From Sellimonas catena (GTDB lineage: Bacteria > Bacillota > Clostridia > Lachnospirales > Lachnospiraceae), in assembly GCF_045063725.1 (NCBI RefSeq), contig NZ_CP173695.1: a DNA stretch of 64,000 nucleotides, one strand, 5' to 3'. Position 1 is the stretch's first letter; each line of letters starts with the position of its first letter. Shown piece after piece: positions 1 through 8,455 of this stretch. The position numbers were made by a program, and so were the translations under genes. The notes below the pieces were generated by a model that was given only the letters and a program-made list of their open reading frames with translations, had not been told where the DNA came from and made no database searches.

Positions 1-648
1 AAGGCATACCTTTCGCTTCTGCGGGAAGAGACGCAGCCGGACCGTCAGGAAGAATTCCTGAACAGCCTGGACAAGCAGGCGGATAAGCTGGAATTTCTTC
101 TCCAAAGCATGGTGAAAATGTCCCGGCTGGAGACGGGGCTGATTCAGGTGCAGATGAAAACTTCTGATTTGTGCACTACAATCCGGAAGGCGATTGAAGA
201 GATTGTGCCGGCGGCTGCGGGAAAACAGATCGCGCTTTATGTAGAGTGCCCGGACAGACTGTGGCTTCTTCATGATAGTAAATGGACGGAAGAAGCGATA
301 TTTAATGTCCTGGATAATGCTGTGAAATATACGCAGCGAGGCGGGGAGATTCATATCAGTGTGACCAGACAGGAGATTTTTACAAAAATCAGTATTCAGG
401 ATAATGGAAAAGGCATTGCACTGGAACGACAGGCGGAGATTTTTAAACGCTTTTACCGGGAACCGGAGGTGCACGAAGAGCCTGGGATCGGAATCGGCCT
501 CTATCTCACAAGAAAGATTCTGGAACTTCAGAACGGATACATCGAAGTCCGATCCCAAGAAGGCGAGGGATCTGTTTTCTGCCTTTATCTTCCGGAAAGT
601 CCGGAGCAGAATGTGGAAAATCACAAAACCGAGAATATTGCGGAATGA
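1..648 (+). CDS. Sensor histidine kinase, C-terminal part (5' end outside window)
   Basis: The reading frame is open from base 1, so the N-terminus, sensor region and phospho-accepting histidine lie upstream. The visible 215 residues hold the end of a helical dimerisation segment followed by an HATPase_c domain. The N box (EEAIFNVLDNAVKYT), the G1 box (IQDNGKGIA), the F box (IFKRFYR) and the G2 box (GIGIGLYLTRKILEL) are all present, so ATP binding looks intact. The gene lies 74 bp upstream of an ABC ATPase/FtsX permease pair in the same direction. That arrangement is typical of Firmicute modules that sense and expel cell-envelope antibiotics, and a response regulator would be expected upstream. 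The role in peptide-antibiotic sensing is inferred from context. Confidence 0.9.
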   Translation, partial: KAYLSLLREETQPDRQEEFLNSLDKQADKLEFLLQSMVKMSRLETGLIQVQMKTSDLCTTIRKAIEEIVPAAAGKQIALYVECPDRLWLLHDSKWTEEAIFNVLDNAVKYTQRGGEIHISVTRQEIFTKISIQDNGKGIALERQAEIFKRFYREPEVHEEPGIGIGLYLTRKILELQNGYIEVRSQEGEGSVFCLYLPESPEQNVENHKTENIAE

Positions 649-722
649 GACAGGTTTGTGATTTTTGACAGATATCCTTTAATTGTAGATAAAAATGACA
701 GCAGAAAGTGAGGAGGGTATCT

Positions 723-1418
723 ATGAATCAATGGATGGTAGAAGCAAAAGGTTTGAAAAAGTATTACAGGCTGGGGGAACATATTGTTAAGGCGCTGGAC
801 GGTGTGGATTTTACAGTAAAAGAGCAGGAATTTGTGGCGATTGTCGGGAAATCGGGCAGCGGAAAAAGCACACTTCTCCACATGCTAGGCGGGCTGGACG
901 TCCCGACAGAAGGAAGCGTCTGCATAGACGGGAGAAATCTGGCCGGAATGAATAAAGAGCAGCTGACGGTATTCCGCCGCAGAAAGGTCGGATTTGTTTT
1001 TCAGAATTATAATCTGGTGCAGGACTTGAATGTATACGAAAATATTGTACTGCCGATTGAACTGGACGGGCGCCCGGTGGACAAAAGATTTATGGAAGAG
1101 ATGTTGGATCTTCTCAAGCTTCAGGAAAAGAAAGAAGCACTTCCGAACAATCTGTCCGGCGGCCAGCAGCAAAGAGTCGCCATTGCGCGGGCGCTTGCAT
1201 CAAAACCGCGGATTCTTCTTGCCGATGAACCGACCGGAAATCTGGACAGCGCATCCGGCCATGACGTGCTGGGGCTTCTGAAAGTGGCTGCAAGACAGTT
1301 CCGGCAGACCGTGATTTTGATTACCCACGATATGGACATTGCCCAGATGGCGGACCGGATTGTCCATATCGAAGATGGAAAAATCGTGAAAGAAAGGGGC
1401 CTTCACGATGAAAAATAA
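723..1418 (+). CDS. ABC transporter ATP-binding protein (MacB/BceA type)
   Basis: This is a 231-residue ATPase with a Walker A motif (GKSGSGKST), a Q-loop (FVFQNYNL), the signature LSGGQQQR, Walker B (ILLADEPTGNLDS) and an H-loop (ITHDMD). The TGNLDS form of Walker B is usual for the LolD/MacB/BceA group that works with FtsX-type permeases. I start at the ATG at 723, which has AGGAGG seven bases upstream; an in-frame GTG at 708 overlaps that ribosome-binding site. It overlaps the downstream permease gene by 11 bases, so the two are translationally coupled. The probable job is mechanotransmission or extrusion of envelope-active compounds together with the permease. Confidence 0.93.
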   Translation: MNQWMVEAKGLKKYYRLGEHIVKALDGVDFTVKEQEFVAIVGKSGSGKSTLLHMLGGLDVPTEGSVCIDGRNLAGMNKEQLTVFRRRKVGFVFQNYNLVQDLNVYENIVLPIELDGRPVDKRFMEEMLDLLKLQEKKEALPNNLSGGQQQRVAIARALASKPRILLADEPTGNLDSASGHDVLGLLKVAARQFRQTVILITHDMDIAQMADRIVHIEDGKIVKERGLHDEK

Positions 1419-3903
1419 TAATGGGCAGATCATTTCCAGACTGGCAAAAAGTGCGCTCGTAAAAAACAAAAGAAAAACGCTTACAATGTTTTTCGCTGTT
1501 TTATTGTCCGCCTTTCTTCTTTTCAGCGTGCTGACAGTCGGAGTGACTTATTTTAAAATGCAGAGGATCCAGAATATCCGAATGAACGGAGCTGAGTTTG
1601 ATGCGATTATGTATGGAGTGACGGAAGAGCAGCAAGAATTCTGCGACGAAAACGAAGATATTCTACGGACCGGAATCTGCGCGGTGTCGGGATATGTAGA
1701 GGCGACAGACAAGGACAATACCCCAAACGTCGGACTGATGTGGGCGGATCCGACGTTCTGGGACACCATGATGGAACCGGCCCGGACGTCTGTAGAGGGA
1801 GAGTATCCGAAACAGGAAAATGAAATCATGGTGACGGAGAAGGCACTGGAAGAATGTGGCTATGGCAATCTCGATATCGGTGATACATTTCGAATGACGG
1901 TCGGAACGCCAAAAGGATCGTTTGAAAAAGAGTTCCGGATTTCTGGAAAATGGAGCGGCTACGGTGAGAAAAAGATATTTTATGTCTCCCAAAGTTTTTA
2001 TGAAGCGTCCGGCTACCAGGTTTCGGATGTTGCCTCCGGCCGGTTTTATATGGATATCCGGCAGAAGCTGATGACGGAAAAAGAGCAGAATGCTCTGATT
2101 GAGGATATGAATCTTGGAAAGCAGCAGAGAATGTTCTTTTCAGAGGATATGAGCTTTTCGATCTCCATTGTGACGGGTATGATCGGGCTGGCCGCCATGA
2201 TCTGTCTGTGTGCCTATCTTCTGATTTATAATATCATGTATCTGTCAGTGGCAGGAAATACAAGGTATTACGGACTTCTTCAGACGATTGGAATGACAGA
2301 ACGTCAGATTTACAGCATGATTTACCGGCAGATGGCGGTAATCGGAGGGGGCGGCGCTGCATGTGGAATCCTTCTTGCATGTGTAGTATCCTTTTTCCTG
2401 ATCCCTTTTGTGGTAGAGTCGCTGGGAATTCGGACCGGGCAGGCAGGACAGGTACAGATTTCCTTTCATCCGCTGATCTTTGCGCTTACCATTCTGATTG
2501 TAGGAATAACGGTAATGGCGGCGGGAAGGAAACCGGCAAAGATCGCGGCAGGATGTTCGCCGCTGGAAGCGATTGGCTACCGGCCGCAGAAGAACAGAAG
2601 CTATTCCGGCAAGACCGGAAGAGGAAAGGTGCTGTGGAGACTGGCGAAGAAACAGATCACGAAAGAGAAAAAGAAGACAGGGATTGTGATGGTTTCTCTT
2701 GCCTCCGGGCTTTCGATATTTCTGTGTCTGGTAACGCTCTTTTCCAGTCAGGGAGCAAGAGAATATACATCCAACTCCATGGATCTGGATCTGGTTGTAC
2801 AAAATGACACGATTAGGAAAGAAACACAGGAGGAAAGAAAAGCAGTTCTGGATGATTCCGCTTTGGAGAACATGAAGCAGACACAAGGTGTAAAAAATGT
2901 ACATCCGGTCTTTTTTGCGGAGATCATTGTGCCATGGGAACCGGAGTTTTCCGACATGTGGATGAAAGAATTTTATGAAATGTGGATGACGATTCCTTAT
3001 GAGGATGAGAAGAAAGAATATCAGGAACATCCTGAAAATTTTGGCACTTCCATGATCGGGATCGATCAGGCAGCATTTGAAAATCTGAATCAGGCGCTGG
3101 CAGAGCCGGTGGATGAAGAAGCATTTATGCGGGGCGATACCTGCATTCTGTATCGGGACGGTCTGGATTTTACAAGTTCGGATGTCGAGGGAAAAGAGGT
3201 GACCTGCGCAGAGTATTCCAATCCGGAACATACGAAGACATTTTCCATTGCAGGCCTGACGGATGACAATTACTATACGGCGCTGGTTGGATATCCGCCG
3301 ACCATCATTGTCTCAGAACAGGCGCTCAAAGAATTTGCGGCAGAACCAATGCTTTTTAAGATGGGGATCTATTATGAGGAAACATATGATCAGGAGACAG
3401 AAGACAGGATTCTTGGTGAACTGGAAGAGCTTTCCGGATACAGAGATTTATCGATGGAATCCAAAATTGATCTGATGGAAACGATCCGGGAGGCACAGGG
3501 AAATATGATGCTGGTAGGAACCGGGCTTGTGTTTATTCTGGCACTGATCGGTATTATGAATTATATCAATACCTCGATCAGCAGTGTGCAGAACAGGATG
3601 GTGGAACTGTCAGTTATGGAAAGCATCGGAATGACTGACCGGCAGATGAAATGGATGCTGCTTCTGGAAGGATTGCTTTACGCAGCAGGATCCCTTCTGA
3701 TTACCATGACTGCCGGACTTGCAGTAACCTATGGAATCTTCCAGTCCATGAATTACCGCGGCGCTCCATTCGCCGTACCGGTTTTACCGCTCGTATGCGG
3801 AATTGCAGTCGTATTTCTGATCTGTATGACAGCACCTTTTATTGCATGGAAGAAAATGATGAAACAACATTCCCTGATAGAACGAATCCGGGGATTTGAA
3901 TAA
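1408..3903 (+). CDS. FtsX-family ABC transporter permease
   Basis: This 831-residue membrane protein has the duplicated FtsX layout. An N-terminal membrane helix (about 25-47) precedes a large extracytoplasmic domain and a three-helix block (about 248-370). A cytoplasmic linker leads to another single helix (about 425-445), a second extracytoplasmic domain and a final three-helix block (about 690-810). Paired TIGMTERQI and SIGMTDRQM motifs follow the first helix of each block, as in other FtsX proteins. It is the membrane partner of the ATPase it overlaps. Substrate cannot be read from sequence. The neighbouring sensor kinase suggests resistance to peptide antibiotics. Confidence 0.9.
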   Translation: MKNNNGQIISRLAKSALVKNKRKTLTMFFAVLLSAFLLFSVLTVGVTYFKMQRIQNIRMNGAEFDAIMYGVTEEQQEFCDENEDILRTGICAVSGYVEATDKDNTPNVGLMWADPTFWDTMMEPARTSVEGEYPKQENEIMVTEKALEECGYGNLDIGDTFRMTVGTPKGSFEKEFRISGKWSGYGEKKIFYVSQSFYEASGYQVSDVASGRFYMDIRQKLMTEKEQNALIEDMNLGKQQRMFFSEDMSFSISIVTGMIGLAAMICLCAYLLIYNIMYLSVAGNTRYYGLLQTIGMTERQIYSMIYRQMAVIGGGGAACGILLACVVSFFLIPFVVESLGIRTGQAGQVQISFHPLIFALTILIVGITVMAAGRKPAKIAAGCSPLEAIGYRPQKNRSYSGKTGRGKVLWRLAKKQITKEKKKTGIVMVSLASGLSIFLCLVTLFSSQGAREYTSNSMDLDLVVQNDTIRKETQEERKAVLDDSALENMKQTQGVKNVHPVFFAEIIVPWEPEFSDMWMKEFYEMWMTIPYEDEKKEYQEHPENFGTSMIGIDQAAFENLNQALAEPVDEEAFMRGDTCILYRDGLDFTSSDVEGKEVTCAEYSNPEHTKTFSIAGLTDDNYYTALVGYPPTIIVSEQALKEFAAEPMLFKMGIYYEETYDQETEDRILGELEELSGYRDLSMESKIDLMETIREAQGNMMLVGTGLVFILALIGIMNYINTSISSVQNRMVELSVMESIGMTDRQMKWMLLLEGLLYAAGSLLITMTAGLAVTYGIFQSMNYRGAPFAVPVLPLVCGIAVVFLICMTAPFIAWKKMMKQHSLIERIRGFE

Positions 3904-3960
3904 CGAGACGAGTTAAGCAGGCAGACAAACTGGATATTGACGATACAGGCAAAAGGGATT

Positions 3961-3993
3961 AACATTAACTTATCATTTAATGTTTTGTATAAA
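3961..3993 (+). promoter_or_regulatory. Predicted promoter with inverted repeat
   Basis: TTAACT (3965-3970), a 17-base spacer and TATAAA (3988-3993) make a plausible sigma-A promoter for the gene at 4019. An 8-bp inverted repeat (AACATTAA at 3961-3968 and TTAATGTT at 3977-3984) overlaps the -35 box and spacer, as an operator would. An in-frame ATG at 3980 lies inside this promoter, which supports the later start codon. Confidence 0.45.
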
Positions 3994-4018
3994 ACTAAAG
4001 GAAATTGAGGTGAAAAGC

Positions 4019-5035
4019 ATGAGGAAGGAAGCCGGCAGGGAAGAATGGAAAAAACTATATGATGTGGCGACCAGAATCAGGGAATTGAAGCCGTGGGAGG
4101 ACTTTTGGGATCTGGATCTGATTTGCCTGAGAGAAGGAGAAAAGGAGGATGCAGCCTTTGTCAGCATTCTTGGAAAAGGCGGAGAATATTATGGGATTGT
4201 TGTATATGAGGGGTACAGGGATCTCAATACGTTTATGATGATGCTGAATCAGGAAGCACTCAATTTGTCAACGGAGTTTGTAATGGGAAATCAGAGCAGT
4301 CTGGCCTGCTATTGGGGAAACAGAGAAGAGCTGACGGAAAAAGAGAGAGAAATCATCAAAGATACAGGATATAAATATCGTGGGAAAAATCAGTGGCTCT
4401 ATTTCCGTTCCTATAAAGAAGGCTATTATCCATATCAGCTGAATCAGGACGAAGTGCATCGGATGTGCTATTATCTGGAGCTTCTGGAAGAGGCGGTTCT
4501 TACATACCGCAGCGAGGAGGTAAATGTAAATTTCCGGGGTGGAGAAATGTATGTGTATTCCATAGATCCGGATACGGATAATCATTACTGGGGTGCGGAA
4601 GAGCTTCCGTTTGTCTCCTTTAATTACCGGAGTCTGAAACTGAATGATGCAGAAATCATAGAGACGTTAAAAAATGTACCAAATAATCGTTACGTTCTTG
4701 AGATGGATGTGGCATATCAGGCCGCAAAAATCAATGACAAGAGTTATAACCGCCCGGGAAGTATGAGAATGGTTGTGATAGCGGAGGCCAGGACAGAGCT
4801 GATTATGAAAGCGCAGATTCTCGGGCCGGAGGAGGATCAGCTGGAATCACTGGCAAACAGCCTGATCGAGTTTATCGGACAGTTTGGCGCACCGAGAGAG
4901 ATCCGTGTCAGCAATATTATTGTAGAGGCGGCGCTCGAAGAGCTTTGTGAGATTACTGATATCAAGTTGAGACGGGTGAAGCGGCTTCCGGTCATTGAAG
5001 ACTTTATAAATGGTATGGGAGAACGGATGCGATAA
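4019..5035 (+). CDS. Conserved hypothetical protein, 338 aa
   Basis: I do not recognise a characterised function. The protein is soluble and acidic, has no signal peptide or membrane helix, and looks like one of the DUF (possibly DUF7309/DUF6930) proteins of Firmicutes. It is rich in aromatic and charged residues, with an N-terminal segment around KPWEDFWDLDLICL and a C-terminal alpha/beta region. The start at 4019 is preferred because GAGGTG lies six bases upstream and the in-frame ATG at 3980 falls in the promoter. It is monocistronic: its own promoter precedes it and a perfect hairpin terminator follows it. The family assignment is tentative. Confidence 0.75.
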   Translation: MRKEAGREEWKKLYDVATRIRELKPWEDFWDLDLICLREGEKEDAAFVSILGKGGEYYGIVVYEGYRDLNTFMMMLNQEALNLSTEFVMGNQSSLACYWGNREELTEKEREIIKDTGYKYRGKNQWLYFRSYKEGYYPYQLNQDEVHRMCYYLELLEEAVLTYRSEEVNVNFRGGEMYVYSIDPDTDNHYWGAEELPFVSFNYRSLKLNDAEIIETLKNVPNNRYVLEMDVAYQAAKINDKSYNRPGSMRMVVIAEARTELIMKAQILGPEEDQLESLANSLIEFIGQFGAPREIRVSNIIVEAALEELCEITDIKLRRVKRLPVIEDFINGMGERMR

Positions 5036-5045
5036 GGATGAATGA

Positions 5046-5070
5046 GACAGGGTTTTATGCCCTGTCTTTT
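5046..5070 (+). terminator. Rho-independent terminator
   Basis: GACAGGG (5046-5052) and CCCTGTC (5060-5066) form a perfect 7-bp stem followed by TTTT. It lies 10 bases after the stop codon of the hypothetical gene. Confidence 0.8.
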
Positions 5071-5178
5071 CTGAATCTCTGAGATTGTGAAAGGACAATC
5101 CGAAAAAGACAAAATATTCTGAAAATAAATATTGCAAAAGGAAATAATAAATTAATGAAGAAAATATAGATAAATATA

Positions 5179-5207
5179 TTGACAAAATGAAATTATGGTG
5201 CTATTAT
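5179..5207 (+). promoter_or_regulatory. Strong sigma-A promoter for candidate ncRNA
   Basis: A consensus TTGACA (5179-5184), a 17-base spacer and TATTAT (5202-5207) predict transcription starting near 5214. No convincing ORF follows before the terminator at 5496-5520, which suggests the product is RNA. Confidence 0.7.
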
Positions 5208-5213
5208 ATAACC

Positions 5214-5520
5214 ATAAAATAACAGACCAGAATTGTAAGACGGACGCGAGCCGTAAACATTCAGTTGTTATTTCCTTTCAACACAGGTGTTGGACGTTCC
5301 GAGAAAAATACAGGCGCTGAGTATCGGGACATCAAGTTTATGAAAGAGAGGTACAGACCACCAAAAACGTAAACTTATTTACCAAAATGAAATCCGGAAG
5401 AAAGAGGTAAACGAATGATTGAAGAATCAAAGTAAAGACGGGTGCTGATATTTAAAGTATTGGTATCCGTCTTTACACGTGGTATCAGAGGAGTGGAAGC
5501 GTCAAACCGCTTCTTTTTTT
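5214..5520 (+). ncRNA. Candidate structured non-coding RNA (~305 nt)
   Basis: A strong promoter starts this stretch and a terminator ends it, with no well-supported ORF between. Several helices can be drawn: ACGG/CCGT (5240-5254), AAGTTTA/TAAACTT (5334-5340 with 5370-5376) and TTTACC/GGTAAA. There is also a 19-bp stem, 5432-5450 with 5458-5476, whose pairing includes four G-U wobbles and no mismatch. G-U pairs make sense for RNA but not for a DNA-level inverted repeat. The 5' segment TGTAAGACGG near 5234 could also pair with the 3' strand CCGTCTTTAC of that stem, so two folds may compete. Size and complexity recall the large Firmicute RNAs such as the raiA motif. I cannot confirm the family, and it is not RNase P, tmRNA or SRP RNA by their conserved motifs. 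Confidence 0.55.
5496..5520 (+). terminator. Terminator of the candidate ncRNA
   Basis: GAAGCG (5496-5501) and CGCTTC (5508-5513) form a 6-bp stem, followed by seven T residues. Confidence 0.75.
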
Positions 5521-5558
5521 GCTTTATAGGAAAGTTCGATTTTTGACGATTTATTGAA

Positions 5559-5584
5559 TGAAAATAGCCCGCACAAAGGCGGGC
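5559..5584 (-). terminator. Hairpin terminator on the minus strand
   Basis: GCCCGC (5567-5572) and GCGGGC (5579-5584) form a hairpin which, read on the minus strand, is followed by TATTTTCATT. It lies just past the stop codon of the 58-aa minus-strand gene. Confidence 0.5.
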
Positions 5585-5606
5585 ATGCAGATAGGACGAC
5601 ACTGAG

Positions 5607-5783
5607 TTAGAAGATATAAAAACCTTCTACGCCAGCCTCGTCATCAAACAAATTATCTTCATTTAAGAAATAATCCATATCAAGAAGATCATCTTCGCTC
5701 ATGTTGCGAATGTCCATAGATGTCATTCCTTCAGGTGGATTATGTATATATTTTTTGCGTAATTCCTCAATGTTAGATTTCAT
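5607..5783 (-). CDS. Small acidic protein next to IS91-like transposase, 58 aa
   Basis: This short gene begins with ATG at 5783, which has AGGAGG nine bases upstream on the minus strand, and ends with TAA at 5607-5609. The protein is very acidic in its second half, with repeated D/E-rich stretches such as MSEDDLLDMDYF and NEDNLFDDEAG, and has a basic N-terminal helix (EELRKKYI). It follows the transposase by about 50 bases in the same orientation, so the two are probably cotranscribed as parts of one insertion element. I know of no function; an accessory or DNA-mimic role would be speculation. Confidence 0.65.
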   Translation of the reverse strand: MKSNIEELRKKYIHNPPEGMTSMDIRNMSEDDLLDMDYFLNEDNLFDDEAGVEGFYIF

Positions 5784-5833
5784 GACAATGTTCCTCCTTT
5801 AGGAGGATTATAACACAGATTATCGAAAAAGAA

Positions 5834-6985
5834 TCATGCAGAAGAACGCTTTCCACGAGATTTGGACATGGCTTTCTCGTAAAGTTCTTGGAGGGATACG
5901 CGTTGGTGGTTGTAATAGAGTTCTAAAAACTCCATTTGATGGTTGCATTCAGGACATTTTAAAGGATCGTAACCAAAGGAAGAAAGGATAGCGGTTCTCC
6001 ATTGGTTGAAACTCCGATAGATGCGGTGTTTGGATCGGTGTATCGACCGATGAAGTTTGGAATCTATTTTTCGGTGCCTTGCATAAAGACCGCCATATCG
6101 AATCATTTTAAAGTGTTTTTCAGGGATGTGTCGGATGAGGCGTTTGATGAAATCAATGGCAGGGATGGTTTCTTCTACATATTTTTCGTCTTCATGGCGA
6201 TTGTAATGAAAAGTAACGAGTTCACCATCGTACTTATCAATTCTGGAAGTGGCAATAACAGGGCGACCAAGATAACGACCGATATACTTGATAACGTTTT
6301 GCGAGTCGCATTTGTTAGGTTTTGCATAGACATAGAAACCATGCTTGTGATCAGAATAACATTTTGATTTTACCTTTTTAAAAGAAGAATCTAAGCAAGA
6401 TTCTAATTCATTAAGCAATGCCGTGCGAAAAGCGTTACGCAGAAAAGTATAGTTGAAATATTTGACATGACGCCAGAAACCGTCGTTGCTGTAACCACCT
6501 TCGGAGATTAGACAGTGGATGTGAGGATTCCATTTGAGGTCACGACCAAAAGTATGTAAAACCATAATGAATCCAGGTGTAAAATTTTTAGATTTATTTA
6601 ATTTGAAAAACATCCTGGAAACAACGCTGGAAACAGAATGGAAGAGGCAGTTAAGTAAAGAGCGGTCTTTGAGAAAAAAATCCCGAAGGTTTTCATCGAT
6701 GGTGAAAACACAGTGGCGATGTTGAACATGAATCAACTTAAAGGACATACTGGTAGAGCGTTCCATGGAATATTTGTTTCCGCAAGTGGGGCAAAAACGA
6801 CTGTGGCAGCGGAAAGGGACAAATTTAAGATTTCCGCAAGAAGGGCATGAGTACATGGCACCACCAAAAGAAGAATCACCACAGTTGATCATCTTATCAA
6901 TATTTTCCATCTCAGATTTTCTGGGATGAAGAGTATATTTAATTTCTTCATAATAGTCAGTAAAAATTTTTTGTAAGATATTCAT
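5834..6985 (-). CDS. IS91-like rolling-circle (HUH/Y2) transposase
   Basis: The protein has an N-terminal zinc-binding region with CPSCG and CPTCG motifs (plus a third CPEC pair near the C-terminus). The HUH-type metal motif HIHC follows in the context KWNPHIHCLISEGG, and the catalytic-tyrosine segment is YIGRYLGRP. This is the domain order of IS91/Y2 transposases (about 380-400 residues), so it looks full length. Neither possible start has a clear ribosome-binding site. I prefer ATG 6985 (MNILQKIF), because the upstream in-frame ATG at 7036 lies in a hairpin loop and adds 17 unlikely residues. The enzyme would nick one strand at the element end and move it by rolling-circle replication. Confidence 0.85.
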   Translation of the reverse strand: MNILQKIFTDYYEEIKYTLHPRKSEMENIDKMINCGDSSFGGAMYSCPSCGNLKFVPFRCHSRFCPTCGNKYSMERSTSMSFKLIHVQHRHCVFTIDENLRDFFLKDRSLLNCLFHSVSSVVSRMFFKLNKSKNFTPGFIMVLHTFGRDLKWNPHIHCLISEGGYSNDGFWRHVKYFNYTFLRNAFRTALLNELESCLDSSFKKVKSKCYSDHKHGFYVYAKPNKCDSQNVIKYIGRYLGRPVIATSRIDKYDGELVTFHYNRHEDEKYVEETIPAIDFIKRLIRHIPEKHFKMIRYGGLYARHRKIDSKLHRSIHRSKHRIYRSFNQWRTAILSSFGYDPLKCPECNHQMEFLELYYNHQRVSLQELYEKAMSKSRGKRSSA

Positions 6986-7028
6986 AAAACTATTATGAAC
7001 GAAAATGTAACAAAAAGAAAGCCCCAAC

Positions 7029-7080
7029 CCCCTCATGATTGAGGGGCAGGGGAGTTGAATAGGCGTAGCCTATTTTTTAT
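7029..7080. repeat. Two adjacent hairpins at the transposase 5' side
   Basis: CCCCTCA (7029-7035) pairs with TGAGGGG (7040-7046) around a TGAT loop. Twelve bases later AATAGGC (7058-7064) pairs with GCCTATT (7068-7074), followed by TTTTATT. The second could terminate incoming plus-strand transcription. Together they are likely IS91 end structures. Confidence 0.5.
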
Positions 7081-7159
7081 TGGAAATTTGTGCCTGTCCG
7101 GCGGGGTTGAATGGATGACAGAGAAGGTATGAAAATTTACTCAGGCATGGTGGAATCTC

Positions 7160-7188
7160 TTGAAGTGTTAAAAGTGATAAAGTATAAT
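7160..7188 (+). promoter_or_regulatory. Predicted sigma-A promoter for the xpaC-telA pair
   Basis: TTGAAG (7160-7165), a 17-base spacer and TATAAT (7183-7188) lie 44 bases before the start codon at 7232. Confidence 0.65.
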
Positions 7189-7231
7189 AATTGCATGGAT
7201 CCGTTTTAAAAACGGAAGAAAGGATGCAGAA

Positions 7232-8455
7232 ATGAGAAATTACTGGGATTGGGAAAGATTCGGAGAAGACATCAGGAGAACTGTTCAGGATGCCGTAGAT
7301 TCGATGGATTTCAGAAGTCTGAATCAGACGATTACCGATACGATTAACAGTGCGGCGGGAAGCTTCAGGAAAAATTCAGGGAGCGCCAGACAGAGTGCAG
7401 GCGGAGAGCAAAGCACAAAAAAAGACTGGGCAAAAGTAGACTTAAGCAAGCTGAAGCGGCCGGTACTGTACGCCGGAACCGGAGGTAAGAAAGCAGCCGG
7501 CATGGCACTTTCCATTACAGGACTTGGAATTGGAGCAGTGTTTTTGCTTGGGTTCATTTTCACCGGTCTGACTATGCTTTTGCTGGAGCAAAATGCAGGC
7601 CTTACGTTTGGGTTTGTTACGCTTCTGATATTTACAGTGATTTTTGGAGGAATCGGGGCGGCCGGGCTGAAGAAGCTTGGGCGTGTAAGGCGTTTTCAGA
7701 GTTATCTCTCTGAACTGCAGGGAAAAGAATACTGTAATGTAAGCGAACTGGCCAGACGGACAAGAAAAAAGGAGAAAACCGTTTTAAAAGATCTGGAATG
7801 GATGATCGAAAAGCGCTGGTTTTTACAGGGCCACCTGGATGATACAAATACATGCCTGATTACAAGCAACGATGCTTATGACGCGTATCGGGAGCTGATG
7901 CAAAAGCAGCAGGAAGCCCGAAAGAACGAAGAAGAAGAGAAAAAGAAAAAGGCATGGGAAGCGAAAACAAGGGAGGAGGAGCGTGCCAGAAAGAGGCAGC
8001 AGATGGATCCTCAGATCCGTACCGTAATCGAGACCGGGCAGAACTATATCCGGAAGCTGAAAGAGTGTAACGATGCGATACCGGGAGAAGTTGTATCCGA
8101 AAAGATTTCAAGGATGGAAGAGCTGACAAAGCGGATCTTTGAAAGAGTGGAGCAGGACCCGGATGCGGTGGATGACATTGAAAAGCTGATGGAATATTAT
8201 CTCCCGACGGCGGTGAAACTGCTGGAAGCATATGAGGAGCTGGATCACCAGCCGGTACAGGGTGAAAATATTCTGAATTCTAAAAAAGAAATCGAAGATA
8301 CACTTGATACGCTGAATATCGCATTTGAGAAGCTTCTGGATGACCTGTTTCAGGAAACAGCCTGGGATGTTTCATCAGATATTACTGTGCTGAAAATGAT
8401 GCTGGCACAGGAAGGACTTACAGAAGACGATTTTAAAACAGGAGGGAAATCATGA
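7232..8455 (+). CDS. XpaC-like membrane protein (5-bromo-4-chloroindolyl phosphate hydrolysis family)
   Basis: This 407-residue protein has a polar N-terminus, two adjacent membrane helices (about 95-120 and 125-148) and a cytoplasmic region. That region contains LQGKEYCNVSELARRT followed by an alpha-helical, strongly charged tail (about 225-400, including EEEEKKKKAWEAKTREEE). This is the layout of the XpaC/YceG-like family, which usually sits next to telA. The ribosome-binding site is AAAGGA. The stop codon overlaps the telA start (ATGA), so the two are translationally coupled. The family name comes from an old enzymatic observation; the true role is probably envelope or stress related. Confidence 0.75.
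   Translation: MRNYWDWERFGEDIRRTVQDAVDSMDFRSLNQTITDTINSAAGSFRKNSGSARQSAGGEQSTKKDWAKVDLSKLKRPVLYAGTGGKKAAGMALSITGLGIGAVFLLGFIFTGLTMLLLEQNAGLTFGFVTLLIFTVIFGGIGAAGLKKLGRVRRFQSYLSELQGKEYCNVSELARRTRKKEKTVLKDLEWMIEKRWFLQGHLDDTNTCLITSNDAYDAYRELMQKQQEARKNEEEEKKKKAWEAKTREEERARKRQQMDPQIRTVIETGQNYIRKLKECNDAIPGEVVSEKISRMEELTKRIFERVEQDPDAVDDIEKLMEYYLPTAVKLLEAYEELDHQPVQGENILNSKKEIEDTLDTLNIAFEKLLDDLFQETAWDVSSDITVLKMMLAQEGLTEDDFKTGGKS

Larger units (their letters stand above)
5521..7080 (-). mobile_element. IS91-like insertion element (ends approximate)
   Basis: The element comprises the Y2 transposase gene, the 58-aa companion gene and flanking hairpins (5567-5584, 7029-7046 and 7058-7074). IS91-type elements lack terminal inverted repeats and target duplications, so the ends cannot be fixed from one copy. 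The hairpins near 7029-7074 are candidates for the replication start or end site. The coordinates given are only a bracket. Confidence 0.5.

Noticed and set aside
2245..3231. 328-codon minus-strand frame inside the FtsX permease gene
   Set aside because: It is antisense to a certain coding sequence, rich in Cys, His and Arg, and has no recognisable motif.
5214..5520. RNase P RNA, tmRNA, SRP RNA or group II intron as identity of the ncRNA candidate
   Set aside because: The conserved GAGGAAAGTCC, tmRNA tRNA-like ends, SRP tetraloop segment and intron domain V are all missing.
5375..5602. 75-codon minus-strand frame opposite the ncRNA candidate
   Set aside because: It has no ribosome-binding site, and it runs through the terminator hairpins and the paired 19-bp stem.
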